A DNA stretch of 64,000 bases from contig CANRJY010000007.1 of assembly GCA_947631085.1 (NCBI GenBank), positions 42,161-106,160 on the forward strand, written 5' to 3'. The position numbers and the translations under genes are program-made. The stretch is from an uncultured Clostridia bacterium (lineage in GTDB: Bacteria; Bacillota; Clostridia; UBA1381). This document shows positions 26,580 through 36,724 of this stretch, piece after piece. A model generated the notes under the pieces. The model saw only the letters and a list, made by a program, of their open reading frames with translations. It made no database searches and was not told the origin of the DNA. Position 1 is the stretch's first letter. Each line of letters starts with the position of its first letter.

Positions 26580-28400
26580 TTATTCGGATACGGGTATTGA
26601 AATAGTAACCTCGGTACCCTTTCCAAATTCGCTGGAAATTTTTATTTTACCGTTAAATACGCTTTCAAGCGCCTGTTTTGCTATGGCGAGTCCCAATCCC
26701 GTGCCGCCGGTATCGCGCGAGCGAGCTTTGTCAACGCGGTAAAAACGGTCAAAAATATGCGGGAGCTGTTCTTTCTTTATTCCTATTCCGTTGTCAACGA
26801 CCTTAATTACAATATCCTTATAGACCTTGCTGGAATAAACATCGATCTCTCCGCCCTCTCCGGTATATTTTATCGCGTTGCTGATGATATTAATTATTAT
26901 TCGCTCAAGACTGTCGCGGTCGCCGGAAATAATCGGCGCTTCGTTTATAGGACGGTAGGTGAGCTTTTGATTTTTCTTCTTAGCCGCCATGCCCATGCGT
27001 TCAACAATAACCTCTATAACCTTGCGTATGTCAATCGGTTCCGGAGTTTTGTAGAATGTCTGATTTTCGTCAAGCTCCGAGAGTGTCAGCAAATCGCTTA
27101 TTATCCGCGCCATTCTGTCAGACTCCGACGCGATGACGTCCAAGAAACGCACCTGAAGCTCACGATCCGCGTCGGGCATGTCAGCGAGAGTTTCCGAGTA
27201 TGATTTTATCGTTGTGAGCGGCGTGCGCAGCTCATGCGAAACGTTAGCGACAAAATCGCGGCGAGCCTGCTCAAGCTTTTCCTGACGCGTTACATCGTGT
27301 ATTATAACGATTATGCCGCCGACCTTATTATCCATGTTGAATGTGGCGAAATTGAGCTGCAGGAACTGATTTTTGAGCTTAATTTCCCGCTCCATGCTTC
27401 CTTCCTGTTTCATATAAAGCAAATCGCCGAGGGTGATATTCGCGTTTATTTCCTTGAAAAAGCGGTCAAAATGAATATCGTCAAAATATTTTCTGTTAAG
27501 CAGTCTCTGCGCTTCGGGATTGTAGTGGGTAAGATTTCCCTTTAAATCGAATGCAAGGATGCCGTCCGTCATGTTTTGAAGGATCGTCTCAACCTTGGTT
27601 GTTTCGCCCATAGCTCTGTCGGTTGATTCCTGCCTTGTATGGGCGAGATATAGCAGGGAATTTGTAAGATGACCAAGCTCATCGTCCGTGTCGGATTCTT
27701 CAAGCGCCTTCAAATCGCCGTCCGCCAGTTTTTTCGCTTTTATTGTAAGCTCTCGGATAGGGACGGTAACGGATCTCGATATTATAGTGCCGATAATGAA
27801 CGCGGCGATAGCGGAGAGCGCAAGAGTATAAAGAATCAGCAGAAATGTGCGGTGTATTATCTGCTTGTATGTTTCCTGCGTATCCTTGAAATAAATTACA
27901 TATTTAATATTGTTCTCCGAACCTAACGGCAGGGCGTAGTCCATGTAGTCCACTGTAAGTCTGTTCTCGGAAGCCTCCGCGCCGTTGAGAGCCGAGAGCA
28001 GGGAAGAAGTCGTATCTGTTTCGGCGGAATTATTTGAGGAATACAACACTTCGGCGGTCTGACCGTCTATGATGTCGTAAAATCGTGATGAGCCGACCGC
28101 CAGCGAACCGGCGTAGTAATTCATTATAGATTTAAGTTTTTCAACATTATTCTGTGTGGCTTCCTCAAAAATAATATTCGTATCGCTGCCGTCGGCGGGC
28201 TCGGGAATCGTAACCTCATTGGCGGCCGCGTTAAGCTCGGATTTCAGCTCGTCATTAAAAACAGATTCTACAGTATGCGCAAACTCCTTATGATACGCGT
28301 CAGCGGTAAGCAGCAGACTGAACGCGCCCACAAGCAGCTCCGAGGCAATTACTAGCAAAACGAATAAAATCGTGATTTTCCATCTTATACTCTTAAACAT
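26580..28400 (-). CDS. walK: Sensor histidine kinase WalK
   Basis: A 606-residue kinase: TM helix (about 6-28), ~140-residue extracellular sensor, second TM (about 170-192), HAMP, a PAS domain (about 255-365), HisKA with VSHELRTPLTTIKS (His about 389), and HATPase with SNAIKYTGEGGE, VDNGIGI and GTGLGLAI. This layout equals WalK/VicK, the essential regulator of cell-wall metabolism. I start at 28400 (RBS AAAGGA, 8 nt spacing); the upstream in-frame ATG at 28430 has no ribosome site. A hairpin separates it from walR. Confidence 0.9.
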   Translation of the reverse strand: MFKSIRWKITILFVLLVIASELLVGAFSLLLTADAYHKEFAHTVESVFNDELKSELNAAANEVTIPEPADGSDTNIIFEEATQNNVEKLKSIMNYYAGSLAVGSSRFYDIIDGQTAEVLYSSNNSAETDTTSSLLSALNGAEASENRLTVDYMDYALPLGSENNIKYVIYFKDTQETYKQIIHRTFLLILYTLALSAIAAFIIGTIISRSVTVPIRELTIKAKKLADGDLKALEESDTDDELGHLTNSLLYLAHTRQESTDRAMGETTKVETILQNMTDGILAFDLKGNLTHYNPEAQRLLNRKYFDDIHFDRFFKEINANITLGDLLYMKQEGSMEREIKLKNQFLQLNFATFNMDNKVGGIIVIIHDVTRQEKLEQARRDFVANVSHELRTPLTTIKSYSETLADMPDADRELQVRFLDVIASESDRMARIISDLLTLSELDENQTFYKTPEPIDIRKVIEVIVERMGMAAKKKNQKLTYRPINEAPIISGDRDSLERIIINIISNAIKYTGEGGEIDVYSSKVYKDIVIKVVDNGIGIKKEQLPHIFDRFYRVDKARSRDTGGTGLGLAIAKQALESVFNGKIKISSEFGKGTEVTISIPVSE

Positions 28401-28439
28401 CAAAAATATCCTTTCACGTTTCAAATCCAAAAGTATACC

Positions 28440-28474
28440 AAAAATCTGACAGAAATAAGCGCTTCTGTCAGATT
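28440..28474 (-). promoter_or_regulatory. Hairpin with short U-run between walR and walK (attenuator-like)
   Basis: On the minus strand AATCTGACAGAA (28474-28463) pairs perfectly with TTCTGTCAGATT (28454-28443) around an 8-nt loop, and three more T follow the stem. It lies 22 nt after the walR stop and about 40 nt before the walK start. It could reduce walK transcription relative to walR or stabilise the walR mRNA 3' end. Confidence 0.75.
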
Positions 28475-28496
28475 TTCAGCATATTGCATATCTGTT

Positions 28497-29204
28497 TTAT
28501 TTATTGAAATAATAGCCGACTCCGCGCTTGGTTATAATATACTTCGGCATGCTCGGATCATCCTCTATTTTTTCTCTGAGACGCCTTACCGTAACGTCAA
28601 CCGTGCGCACATCGCCGTAATATTCATATCCCCACACATTTTCAAGCAGCTTTTCACGAGAGAAGATCTTATCCGGCTGCATCGCGAGGAATTTAAGAAG
28701 CTCAAATTCACGCAGAGTTATATCAACAACCTTATCATTTTTAAGAACCTCGTAACGTTCGGTGTTTATAGTCAAATCGCCGGAAATAATAACGCTGTTT
28801 GCGTCGCTCTCGGCAGGAGCCGCAGCGGGAGCCGGTTCGACGGCACTGCGTCTGAGATTGGCTTTTATACGCGCGGTAAGCTCGCGGTTGGAATAAGGCT
28901 TAGTCATATAATCGTCCGCGCCCAGCTCAAGACCGAGAACCTTATCGACTTCATCCTCGCGCGCGGTAAGCATTATAATGGGAACATTAGACTGCTCTCG
29001 TATTTTTTTGCACACCTCATACCCATCCAGTCCCGGAAGCATAACATCAAGAAGTATCAAATCGGGATTTTGAGTAAGCGCCATTTCCAGTCCGCTTACA
29101 CCGTCAAGAGCGGAAATAGTCGTATAACCCTCCTTAGAAAGCTGAAATGAAAGAATATCGTTTATATTCTGTTCATCCTCAATAACAAGTATTTTGCGTT
29201 CCAT
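28497..29204 (-). CDS. walR: OmpR-family response regulator WalR
   Basis: A 235-residue regulator. The receiver domain has the acidic pair VIEDEQN, phospho-acceptor Asp in LILLDVMLPGLDG (about residue 53) and the Lys in DDYMTKPYSNREL. After an Ala/Pro-rich linker (about 123-137) comes the winged helix with WGYEYYGDVRTVDVTVRRLR, closely matching WalR/YycF. It controls autolysin and wall genes with WalK. AAAGGAAG precedes the start. Confidence 0.93.
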   Translation of the reverse strand: MERKILVIEDEQNINDILSFQLSKEGYTTISALDGVSGLEMALTQNPDLILLDVMLPGLDGYEVCKKIREQSNVPIIMLTAREDEVDKVLGLELGADDYMTKPYSNRELTARIKANLRRSAVEPAPAAAPAESDANSVIISGDLTINTERYEVLKNDKVVDITLREFELLKFLAMQPDKIFSREKLLENVWGYEYYGDVRTVDVTVRRLREKIEDDPSMPKYIITKRGVGYYFNK

Positions 29205-29275
29205 ATCCCATTCTTCCTTTCAAAAAAAGTGTTTATTTTCAAATTTATTACATTTTAGTATATAACATTACATAT

Positions 29276-29304
29276 ATTTTATCAGAAATTAGCAACTTCT
29301 GCAA
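29276..29304 (-). promoter_or_regulatory. Promoter of walR-walK-yycI
   Basis: On the minus strand TTGCAG (29304-29299), 17-nt spacer, TAAAAT (29281-29276), about 70 nt upstream of walR. Confidence 0.7.
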
Positions 29305-29345
29305 GAGTTTATTTAAAATTTATTAAAAATTTTTAAATAAAAATA

Positions 29346-29380
29346 ACAAAGCTGCCCGACGCAAGGACAGACAGCTTTGT
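29346..29380 (-). terminator. Intrinsic terminator of the GH53 gene
   Basis: On the minus strand ACAAAGCTG and CAGCTTTGT form a stem followed by TATTTTTATTT. It separates the GH53 gene from the walR promoter. Confidence 0.75.
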
Positions 29381-29394
29381 AAAATTTCTGAAAT

Positions 29395-32300
29395 TTATTT
29401 TATTTTTATCGTTTTCGCGTTGCATAAAGCGCGGTAGTCATCGCTCCACAGCAACGCTTTTACCGTATAATCGGACGGATTTCCCGCTGTTTCCGAGAAT
29501 ACCGCTGTGCCTTGATTTAAACGGCATCCTACCAATGTTCCGTTTTTATCGTACAATGCGACAATAAACATCGCTTCTTCGCCGTTGGAGCTATAGCTTG
29601 CCTCATAACTTACGGCTCCGTTGTCATCCACATATGCCGTGATGTCTATATATACTGCAGGAGTATCGGTAGATACGGGAGCTTCGGTAGGCGCGGGTTC
29701 GGGCGACGGCTCGGGCGTGGGTATTATTGTAGGCTCCGCGGTGGGTTCTGATGTCATCTCCGCAGTGGGCATGGGCTCCTGTGTTATCTCGGGAGTAGGC
29801 TCCGCTGTCACAACCGGTGTTGGAGTAGGTGCGTCCGGAGTAGGCTCAACTGTCACGATCGGTGTTGGAGTCGGAGCGTCCGGAGTAGGCTCAACTGTCA
29901 CGATCGGTGTTGGAGTCGGCGCAGCAGGTGTAGGTTCAGCCGTCACAATCGGTGTTGGGGTAGGAGCGACAGGTGTAGGTTCAGCCGTCACAATCGGTGT
30001 TGGAGCCGGGGCGGTCGGCGTAGGCTCTGCCGTAGGTGTAGGCGACGGCGTAGGAACTGCTGTCGGCGTCGGTGTTGGCTTAGGCGATGGTTTCGGGCTG
30101 GGTGTCGGCGATGGAGTAGGCTTAGGCGTAGGAGTTGGCGTCGGCAGGGGAGTGGGGAAGATGTCGGCATCAGCCTCCGTGTTGCTGTCGAAATCGGTGA
30201 AATTAAAACCACTCATTAACACGCCGTCATAAACTGCATCCTTATTATCATAAGCCGTAGTGCTTCCTTTCAGTGATACGGAGATTTTCTCGCTTGACGG
30301 ATAAGGCACAGCCACAATATATTCTCCGTATTTATCCGTTGTTGTGTTGTAATTTTTTCCGTTTACCGTGAATGTCACTCTTTTATTGGCAACGGCGGTC
30401 CCGCTGCTTGTGATTTTACCGGTTATGTTTATTTTGTCCTCAGCGTCAGTGTTATATTTCATAGCAAGCTGCCCGGGAACGGCTTTTCCGTCAAAATCAA
30501 ATATTGTTGAATTGGAGACGACCTCGCTGTCTGTTTGATTGTTGCTTTCCTTCACAGCCCAGCCGACTCCGGTAGCGGGTATCATTACCGGATCCCAATA
30601 AAGATCACCGATGCAGCGTCCTCCGGCTGCTTGTTTAAGCTTGGAATACAGCTCGGTAAGGAATGCGCGCTGACCTTTTTTACTTTCTCCGTAAATATCT
30701 TGATAATAACCGCTGTCCTGAAGCTGACCTTCCCAGCCGCCTTTCTTGGTCGGATTCCAATTATATCCGGTTTCCATTATTATAACATCTTTGTCATAGG
30801 TATTTATAAAATTTTTAAATTCACTTACCACTGTGTCTATTGACACATTTTGGTTGTAGTAGGGATAGTATGATACGCCTATTACGTCGAAATCGGCCTT
30901 TTTAATCATGTTTATAAAAGTAGTGCGCGATGAAACTTTTCCTCCGTTATCACTGTGGAGTATTATCTTGGTACTGGGTGATGTTTCGCGTACCGCTTTA
31001 GCTCCCGCGTTAACAAGTCTCGCCAAATAATCCGCGTTATTGTAAAGCCCGTTATTTGATTTCCACTGATTGAACAAAATTCCCACCTGAATTTCGTTAC
31101 CGATAGAAACAAATTCAGGACAAGTACCCTGTGCGATAAGCTTTTGCATTATATCTTTTGTGTAATCGTATATCTTACCCTCAAAATACGATACAAGCGC
31201 AGATGCTCCGCTGATGCCTTTTTCGTTTATTTCCTCCTGCCATTTGTGCGGCACCATCTGTTTCTCGCCGTCTACCCAGAAATCGGAATATGCTATTGTA
31301 AACTCGATAGCCATACCTTTGTCGCGGGCGCGCCTTGCAAGCTCCAAGCAATCCTCTTCATCCATAAATCCCGCGGGGAGGTAATACGTTCCGTCTCCGT
31401 GACCCTTTCCGGGGTCGTCGAGCAGACGAATACGCGCCATATTAAAGCCGTTCTCCGCCATGACTTGAAGCGCATCTGCGGCAGTTGAGCTTCCTATGCG
31501 ATAAAATTTTCCGCTTTTGCTCTCAATATACGACAGCTTTGATATTTCGCCGCCTTTATAGAAATGCCGGCACGTCGATTCGGTCTTTTCAAACGATATG
31601 TTATCAATCGTAACCGAATCCGAATTTTCCAAATTTATTCCTATGTCGCATGTTCCGTCGCTGACAGTCACATTTGGAACTATGATACGCTGAACTGCGC
31701 TGCCTTGGGGGATAGCGGTGGAGGCCATTGTATGACCCTTGGACTTAGCGTAAAAATAACTCGTTCCGGTTTCGTCGATGGCACTTGTGTATGCGTATGC
31801 GGTAAAGTTATATGTTCCGTTGTCGAGTCCTTTTGCCGTTTGACTTACGCGCACCGTGCCGGACGCCGTAAGAGAACCGTTGTCGGCCGCGGCTGTACCG
31901 GCGCCGTCTATTGTCCATCCTTCGGTTCCGTTTGAGAAGCTTCCGTTGATTATACCTGTGTCAGTTTCTTCGGGTTCATTTGAAACGAGCGTAACATCGT
32001 CAACATAAACATTTCCAGCATCCCATGCCTCAATGCATATTACATAATCCTGTGATGCGGTACATTCATAGCTTAAAGTAAATTCCTTCCAAGCGGTTGT
32101 TACGCTTATGGTTTCATTTTTTATCGGATTACTGTTCGGCCATGTTTGTGTACCGTCATAAAAGCCTATTTTAGGTACGCTCGTCGCCGCGTCGGCAATT
32201 ATATATGCGCTTAGCGTATATGTCTTTCCGGCATCAAGATATATTCGTTGTCCAATGGTACCGTTATTTAGCTTGACGGCATGGCTGCCGCTTCTGAACT

Positions 32301-32523
32301 TATCCGTCGTTTGCTCCGACGTGCCTTCTTTATATTCGTTATACCAGTTTCCGCTCTGCGTAAATTTCCAGTCGCCGTCTTGTCCGAGCAGGGCAGTTTC
32401 GAACCCTCCGTTTTGCAGCAAATTATCCGCCGCCCAAACATTTTCGATTATTATTCCGCTGAAGCATGTTATTATAATCGTAAATGACAGCATCGCGCCT
32501 ATTATTTTTTTAATTCTTTTCAT
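29395..32523 (-). CDS. Secreted GH53 endo-beta-1,4-galactanase with carbohydrate-binding domains and Pro/Thr-rich linker
   Basis: A 1042-residue enzyme attacking beta-1,4-galactan side chains of pectin. Order: signal peptide (1-31, ending VWAA), two CBM-like beta domains (about 33-183 and 190-312; each starts with NGxF), the GH53 barrel (about 318-690), a carboxypeptidase-regulatory-like domain (about 705-775), a Pro/Thr-rich linker (about 788-955) with five 15-residue repeats, and a C-terminal module of ~80 residues. Catalytic Glu residues are in SIGNEIQVG (about 477) and IMETGYNW (about 584). The C-terminal module resembles that of the subtilase at 1-2619. No LPXTG or SLH motif is visible, so retention may depend on that module (inference). 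The gene is monocistronic. Confidence 0.9.
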   Translation of the reverse strand: MKRIKKIIGAMLSFTIIITCFSGIIIENVWAADNLLQNGGFETALLGQDGDWKFTQSGNWYNEYKEGTSEQTTDKFRSGSHAVKLNNGTIGQRIYLDAGKTYTLSAYIIADAATSVPKIGFYDGTQTWPNSNPIKNETISVTTAWKEFTLSYECTASQDYVICIEAWDAGNVYVDDVTLVSNEPEETDTGIINGSFSNGTEGWTIDGAGTAAADNGSLTASGTVRVSQTAKGLDNGTYNFTAYAYTSAIDETGTSYFYAKSKGHTMASTAIPQGSAVQRIIVPNVTVSDGTCDIGINLENSDSVTIDNISFEKTESTCRHFYKGGEISKLSYIESKSGKFYRIGSSTAADALQVMAENGFNMARIRLLDDPGKGHGDGTYYLPAGFMDEEDCLELARRARDKGMAIEFTIAYSDFWVDGEKQMVPHKWQEEINEKGISGASALVSYFEGKIYDYTKDIMQKLIAQGTCPEFVSIGNEIQVGILFNQWKSNNGLYNNADYLARLVNAGAKAVRETSPSTKIILHSDNGGKVSSRTTFINMIKKADFDVIGVSYYPYYNQNVSIDTVVSEFKNFINTYDKDVIIMETGYNWNPTKKGGWEGQLQDSGYYQDIYGESKKGQRAFLTELYSKLKQAAGGRCIGDLYWDPVMIPATGVGWAVKESNNQTDSEVVSNSTIFDFDGKAVPGQLAMKYNTDAEDKINITGKITSSGTAVANKRVTFTVNGKNYNTTTDKYGEYIVAVPYPSSEKISVSLKGSTTAYDNKDAVYDGVLMSGFNFTDFDSNTEADADIFPTPLPTPTPTPKPTPSPTPSPKPSPKPTPTPTAVPTPSPTPTAEPTPTAPAPTPIVTAEPTPVAPTPTPIVTAEPTPAAPTPTPIVTVEPTPDAPTPTPIVTVEPTPDAPTPTPVVTAEPTPEITQEPMPTAEMTSEPTAEPTIIPTPEPSPEPAPTEAPVSTDTPAVYIDITAYVDDNGAVSYEASYSSNGEEAMFIVALYDKNGTLVGCRLNQGTAVFSETAGNPSDYTVKALLWSDDYRALCNAKTIKIK
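29807..30031 (-). repeat. Five tandem 45-bp repeats in the GH53 linker
   Basis: Each 45-bp unit encodes a variant of TPTPIVTAEPTP plus three residues. Units begin at 29807, 29852, 29897, 29942 and 29987; the second and third from the left are nearly identical, indicating recent duplication. Simpler PT repeats flank the array. Confidence 0.85.
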
Positions 32524-32558
32524 GGCTTTTTTCTCCTTAAATTTATGTATATAATATT

Positions 32559-32587
32559 ATTATAAATTATAAATATAAAAAAGTCAA
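32559..32587 (-). promoter_or_regulatory. Promoter of the GH53 gene
   Basis: On the minus strand TTGACT (32587-32582), 17-nt spacer, TATAAT (32564-32559), 35 nt before the ATG. AAGGAG precedes the start. I see no clear cre or other operator. Confidence 0.8.
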
Positions 32588-32634
32588 TTATTTACTCAAA
32601 TAATTTAAGAAAGGGTATAGATACAAAATAAATT

Positions 32635-32668
32635 CCAAGTAAGATAAATCGCTCTTTATTTCACTTGG
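32635..32668 (-). terminator. Hairpin after the DUF6873-like gene
   Basis: CCAAGT (32635-32640) and ACTTGG (32663-32668) close an imperfect stem extended by AAGATAAA/TTTATTTC. A weak T-rich tail follows on the minus strand. Confidence 0.5.
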
Positions 32669-32671
32669 ATG

Positions 32672-33415
32672 TTAAAATATCGGCAAAATGGAACCAATAT
32701 CATAAATTGAGCCGCTTTTAAGCTGTACAATGTCCACGCCGTAATTTTTACAAAATGACACTATATTATTATAATCCGGATGTGTTTTCAAATCTCCGTT
32801 CACCGCAAGCGCGTCGGGAGCTATCAGCCCGGTCGCTCCGCCGATGAAGCCGTAAGACATTCCAGCAAGCTCTATATATCCTTCAGTTATTTTCAGAACG
32901 TCAATATTATTCTTGCGCGCAATATTACAGATCCCGCTGTCTGCAGTTATAAGCGCGTTTTCGGAAACCACGCATATGCTGCACTTGCTGTAGCCTTGTT
33001 TAACGTTCAGAATTTCTTTTTTCATACATTGGTATTCCGAGAGAATTTCAGACGCCGTACAACGAGCGTTACAGAACAGATAATTTCCGACCGAAGCCGC
33101 GTTATATAAAATATCGTCGGGATAACGCGCGTCAAGCTGTTTTGAACCTTTTATAATATCGGCGTTCGGCAGCGCGGCTTTGAAATGTTCGTATGCTTCG
33201 GGCGCGGTTATAAATCTGTCCGCGCCCAAGTGATGAATCATCATATCGGGATGCGCGCACACCGCTTCGTACAGAGAATTTATACGACATGACAAAATAC
33301 ACTCAATTCCCATGGAATTAAGCGAATCTATCGCCTCTTTATCAGTCCTGTAATCGATTATAACCCCCTTCGAACGTTTGTTCGGGAGATTCGGTATACT
33401 TATATAATTATTCAT
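32672..33415 (-). CDS. Conserved clostridial protein, DUF6873/GME-fold-like
   Basis: A 247-residue cytosolic protein with no signal peptide. It opens with ISIPNLPNKRSKGVIIDYR, and has HPDMMIHHLGAD (about 54-65), YPDDILYNAA, GYSKCSICVV, ITADSGI and AGMSYGFIGGATGL. This pattern recalls the DUF6873 family said to share the guanidino-modifying-enzyme fold (repeats ending in short G/D loops); I recognise it only by memory and no function is known to me. It lies downstream of carB with a hairpin between. The start is supported by position only; no strong ribosome site is visible. Confidence 0.6.
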   Translation of the reverse strand: MNNYISIPNLPNKRSKGVIIDYRTDKEAIDSLNSMGIECILSCRINSLYEAVCAHPDMMIHHLGADRFITAPEAYEHFKAALPNADIIKGSKQLDARYPDDILYNAASVGNYLFCNARCTASEILSEYQCMKKEILNVKQGYSKCSICVVSENALITADSGICNIARKNNIDVLKITEGYIELAGMSYGFIGGATGLIAPDALAVNGDLKTHPDYNNIVSFCKNYGVDIVQLKSGSIYDIGSILPIF

Positions 33416-33472
33416 ATTCTTATTTTAGTTTACATAAATATATTATGGTAAACTTTTTTGTAAAATTATTTA

Positions 33473-33499
33473 TCCGGCGGATATTTTTTATCCGCCGGA
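33473..33499 (-). terminator. Hairpin terminator after carB
   Basis: TCCGGCGGAT (33473-33482) and ATCCGCCGGA (33490-33499) form a perfect 10-bp stem. The tail on the minus strand is AT-rich (TAAATAATTTT), so termination may be partial. Confidence 0.65.
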
Positions 33500-33510
33500 C
33501 CGTCAAATTA

Positions 33511-36500
33511 CTATTTAATATCTGAAAGAGCTATGATATTCACATTGTCCGGCGTATATCCGGCTTTCATTACATTCACCAGCGCGCCGACCGTGTCGAG
33601 ACTGGTCATTATCGTGACGTCGCATTCGATCGCGGTGCGGCGGATCTTGAAGCCGTCGGAGTGTACGTCGTTGCCTTTTTTCGGGATGTCGATTATTAAA
33701 TCTATCATGCCGCTGCGGATTATGTCGAGGACGTTCGGGACGCCTTCGGAGATTTTCTTCGCGCGCTGAACGGGCAAGCCGTGCGCTTCGAGTAAGTCCG
33801 CCGTTCCCGAGGTAGAAACGAATTTGCAGCCCATTTTCGAGAACTCCTTCGCTATCGGCAGGAAGTTTTCCTTGTCGAGATCGCGTACGGTCGCGAGAAT
33901 TGTCGAACCCGCCTTCAGGATGGTAGTGCCGGCGGCGGTGAAGCCCTTGTACATAGCCTCGGAGAAGCTGTGTCCTACGCCCAGAACCTCGCCGGTGGAG
34001 CGCATTTCGGGACCTAAGCTGACCTCAACTCTCGGCAGCTTTTCCGTTGAGAAAATCGGTACTTTTATCGCTACCGTGTTCGTTTTCGGTGCGATTCCGG
34101 TAGTGTATCCCATATCCCTGAGCTTTTCGCCGAGCATTATGCGCGTCGCGATGTCGATTACGGGCACATTCGTGACCTTCGTGATATACGGCACTGTGCG
34201 GCTCGATCTCGGGTTTACCTCTATGATGTACAGCTCGCCCTTAAACTCGATAAATTGTATGTTTATCATACCGATAACCTTTAATTCAAGCGCTATTCTG
34301 TACGTTACGTCCTTGATTTTTTCGATTATGTTGTCCGGCACGTTCTGCGGCGGATAGATCGAAACCGAGTCTCCGCTGTGTACGCCCGCGCGCTCCAAAT
34401 GCTCCATGATGCCGGGGATAAGCACGTCCTCGCCGTCGCAGATCGCGTCTACCTCCAATTCGCGTCCGCCCAAATAGCGGTCGATAAGCACCGGATTTTT
34501 CTTGTCCTTCGCGAACGCGTCCGAAAGATATCGCACCAAATCCGCCTCGTTATGCGTGATTTCCATGCCCTGTCCGCCGAGCACATATGACGGGCGCACG
34601 AGAAGCGGATATTCGAGAATGTTTGCCTCCGCTATTCCCTCTTCAACGCTCCATATCGCCTTGCCCTTCGGGCGCTTTATATTGAGCTTTTCAAGCATTT
34701 CGTCAAACTTTTCCCTGTCCTCGGCTTCGTCGATATATTTCGGCTGCGTTCCGAGAACCGGCACGTTCATGTCCGCGAGGAAATTCGCGAGCTTTATCGC
34801 CGTTTGTCCGCCGAATTGCAAAATTACGCCGTCCGGCTTTTCGAGCAGGATTATATTGTAAACATCCTCCTCTGTGAGCGGCTCGAAATACAGCTTGTCC
34901 GAGGTGTCGAAGTCGGTGGAAACCGTTTCGGGGTTGTTGTTTATGATAATCGTTTCAACGCCCGCCTTTTCGAGCGAAATTACGCTGTGAACGGAGCAGT
35001 AGTCAAACTCTATTCCCTGCCCTATTCTGATCGGTCCCGAGCCGATAACGATAACCTTTTTCCTGTCCGACGGGAAGGACTCGCTGACCTCGTCGTAGGT
35101 CGAGTAATAATAAGGCGAAACAGCCTCGAACTCTCCCGCGCAGGTATCGACCATCTTATAAACGGGCGTAATTCCCATCTCAACACGGCGCTTGAATACC
35201 TCCGCCGCCTTCGAGCCTGTCAGCTCCGCGATACCCTTGTCGGAGAAGCCCATGCGCTTGTAATGCTTCATCATGTCGTAGGTCACGTCCTCGAGCCTGT
35301 ACTTTTTAAGCTCCTCCTCCGCCTCGACTATGTTCTTGATTTTTTGCAGGAAGAACGGATCCATGCCCGTGATTTCCGCGAGCTTTTCCATATTGTAGCT
35401 GCGGCGTATCAGCTCCGCCAAATCGAATAATCTCTCGTCGTCAGGCACTATCGCGCGCTGCTTCAGCTCCACCGTCGAGCGTTTCTTAGACGACGCGCGC
35501 TCCAGCGTGTACTGCGAAATTTCAAGCGAGCGCACGCCCTTTAACAGCGACGATTCAAACGTGTTTCCTATCGCCATGATCTCGCCGGTAGCCATCATCT
35601 TCGTGCCAAGATTTCGCTTCGCGCCGAAGAATTTATCGAAGGGCCACTTCGGGATTTTCGTGACAATGTAGTCAATAGCCGGCTCGAAGCAGGCGTAGGT
35701 TTTGCCCGTGACCGCGTTTTTGATCTCGTCGAGGTTATATCCGAGCGCGATTTTCGCCGCGATTTTCGCTATCGGGTAGCCCGTAGCCTTCGACGCGAGC
35801 GCGGACGAGCGGCTCACACGCGGGTTGATCTCTATAACGGCGTACTCGAAGCTGTCGGGATTTAATGCAAACTGCACGTTGCAGCCGCCCTTTATTTCGA
35901 TAGAGTTTATAATATCTATCGCGGCTTTGCGGAGCATCTGATACTCCTTATCCGCCAAAGTCAGCGCCGGAGCGACAACGATCGAGTCGCCCGTATGAAC
36001 GCCGACGGGATCTATATTTTCCATTGAGCAGACGGTGATACAGTTTCCCGCGCCGTCGCGCATTACCTCGAACTCGATCTCCTTCCAGCCCTTGATCGAC
36101 TTTTCCAAAAGGACTTGGCTTACGCGCGAAAGATGAAGTCCCTGCGAGAGAATTTCAATAAGCTCCTCCTCAGTTTCCGCAATACCGCCGCCCGTACCGC
36201 CGAGCGTGTACGCGGGGCGCACGATTACCGGATAACCGATTTCCTTCGCGAACGCTATGCCGTCGTCAAGGTTCGTCACTATCTCCGACGGCGCGATAGG
36301 CTGATTTGTACGCTCCATGAGCCTTTTGAAGCTGTCGCGGTCCTCGCCCTCCTTGATTGAGGGAATTGACGTGCCGATCACCTTCATGTTGTATTTGTCG
36401 AACACGCCCTTGTCGTACAGCTCGCAGGCGAGGTTTAGTCCTGTCTGACCGCCCATACCCGCTATGATTGAGTCGGGGCGCTCCTTTTTTATGATTTTTT

Positions 36501-36723
36501 CAACGTATTCGGCGGTGAGCGGCTCGATATATGTGCTTGTCGCCATGCCGCGGTCGGTCATTATTGTGGCAGGATTTGAGTTTACGAGAACAACGTCGAT
36601 ACCCTCGTCCTTGATCGCACGGCAAGCCTGCGTGCCGGAGTAGTCAAACTCAGCCGCTTGTCCGATTATAATAGGTCCCGAGCCGATAACGAGAACCTTT
36701 TTTATTGATTTATCCAATGGCAT
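33511..36723 (-). CDS. carB: Carbamoyl-phosphate synthase large subunit
   Basis: A 1070-residue ATP-grasp synthetase using ammonia from CarA, bicarbonate and two ATP to make carbamoyl phosphate for pyrimidines and arginine. Both halves are visible: [20 protein letters not shown] and, from about residue 550, [29 protein letters not shown] and FGGQTAIKL are further duplicated motifs, and the C-terminal MGS-like domain (about 935-1070) is the allosteric region. One base separates the carA stop from its ATG, and its ribosome site AAGGAGG lies in the end of carA. Confidence 0.97.
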   Translation of the reverse strand: MPLDKSIKKVLVIGSGPIIIGQAAEFDYSGTQACRAIKDEGIDVVLVNSNPATIMTDRGMATSTYIEPLTAEYVEKIIKKERPDSIIAGMGGQTGLNLACELYDKGVFDKYNMKVIGTSIPSIKEGEDRDSFKRLMERTNQPIAPSEIVTNLDDGIAFAKEIGYPVIVRPAYTLGGTGGGIAETEEELIEILSQGLHLSRVSQVLLEKSIKGWKEIEFEVMRDGAGNCITVCSMENIDPVGVHTGDSIVVAPALTLADKEYQMLRKAAIDIINSIEIKGGCNVQFALNPDSFEYAVIEINPRVSRSSALASKATGYPIAKIAAKIALGYNLDEIKNAVTGKTYACFEPAIDYIVTKIPKWPFDKFFGAKRNLGTKMMATGEIMAIGNTFESSLLKGVRSLEISQYTLERASSKKRSTVELKQRAIVPDDERLFDLAELIRRSYNMEKLAEITGMDPFFLQKIKNIVEAEEELKKYRLEDVTYDMMKHYKRMGFSDKGIAELTGSKAAEVFKRRVEMGITPVYKMVDTCAGEFEAVSPYYYSTYDEVSESFPSDRKKVIVIGSGPIRIGQGIEFDYCSVHSVISLEKAGVETIIINNNPETVSTDFDTSDKLYFEPLTEEDVYNIILLEKPDGVILQFGGQTAIKLANFLADMNVPVLGTQPKYIDEAEDREKFDEMLEKLNIKRPKGKAIWSVEEGIAEANILEYPLLVRPSYVLGGQGMEITHNEADLVRYLSDAFAKDKKNPVLIDRYLGGRELEVDAICDGEDVLIPGIMEHLERAGVHSGDSVSIYPPQNVPDNIIEKIKDVTYRIALELKVIGMINIQFIEFKGELYIIEVNPRSSRTVPYITKVTNVPVIDIATRIMLGEKLRDMGYTTGIAPKTNTVAIKVPIFSTEKLPRVEVSLGPEMRSTGEVLGVGHSFSEAMYKGFTAAGTTILKAGSTILATVRDLDKENFLPIAKEFSKMGCKFVSTSGTADLLEAHGLPVQRAKKISEGVPNVLDIIRSGMIDLIIDIPKKGNDVHSDGFKIRRTAIECDVTIMTSLDTVGALVNVMKAGYTPDNVNIIALSDIK

Positions 36724-36724
36724 A

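Noticed and set aside
29807..30031. CRISPR-like array (regular 45-bp units)
   Set aside because: Units have no variable spacers, stay in frame in a secreted protein and encode a Pro/Thr linker.
29621..30232. 203-residue plus-strand ORF rich in Gly and Val opposite the GH53 linker
   Set aside because: It is the antisense reading of the Pro/Thr repeats; no ribosome site or promoter, and the GH53 gene on the other strand is intact.
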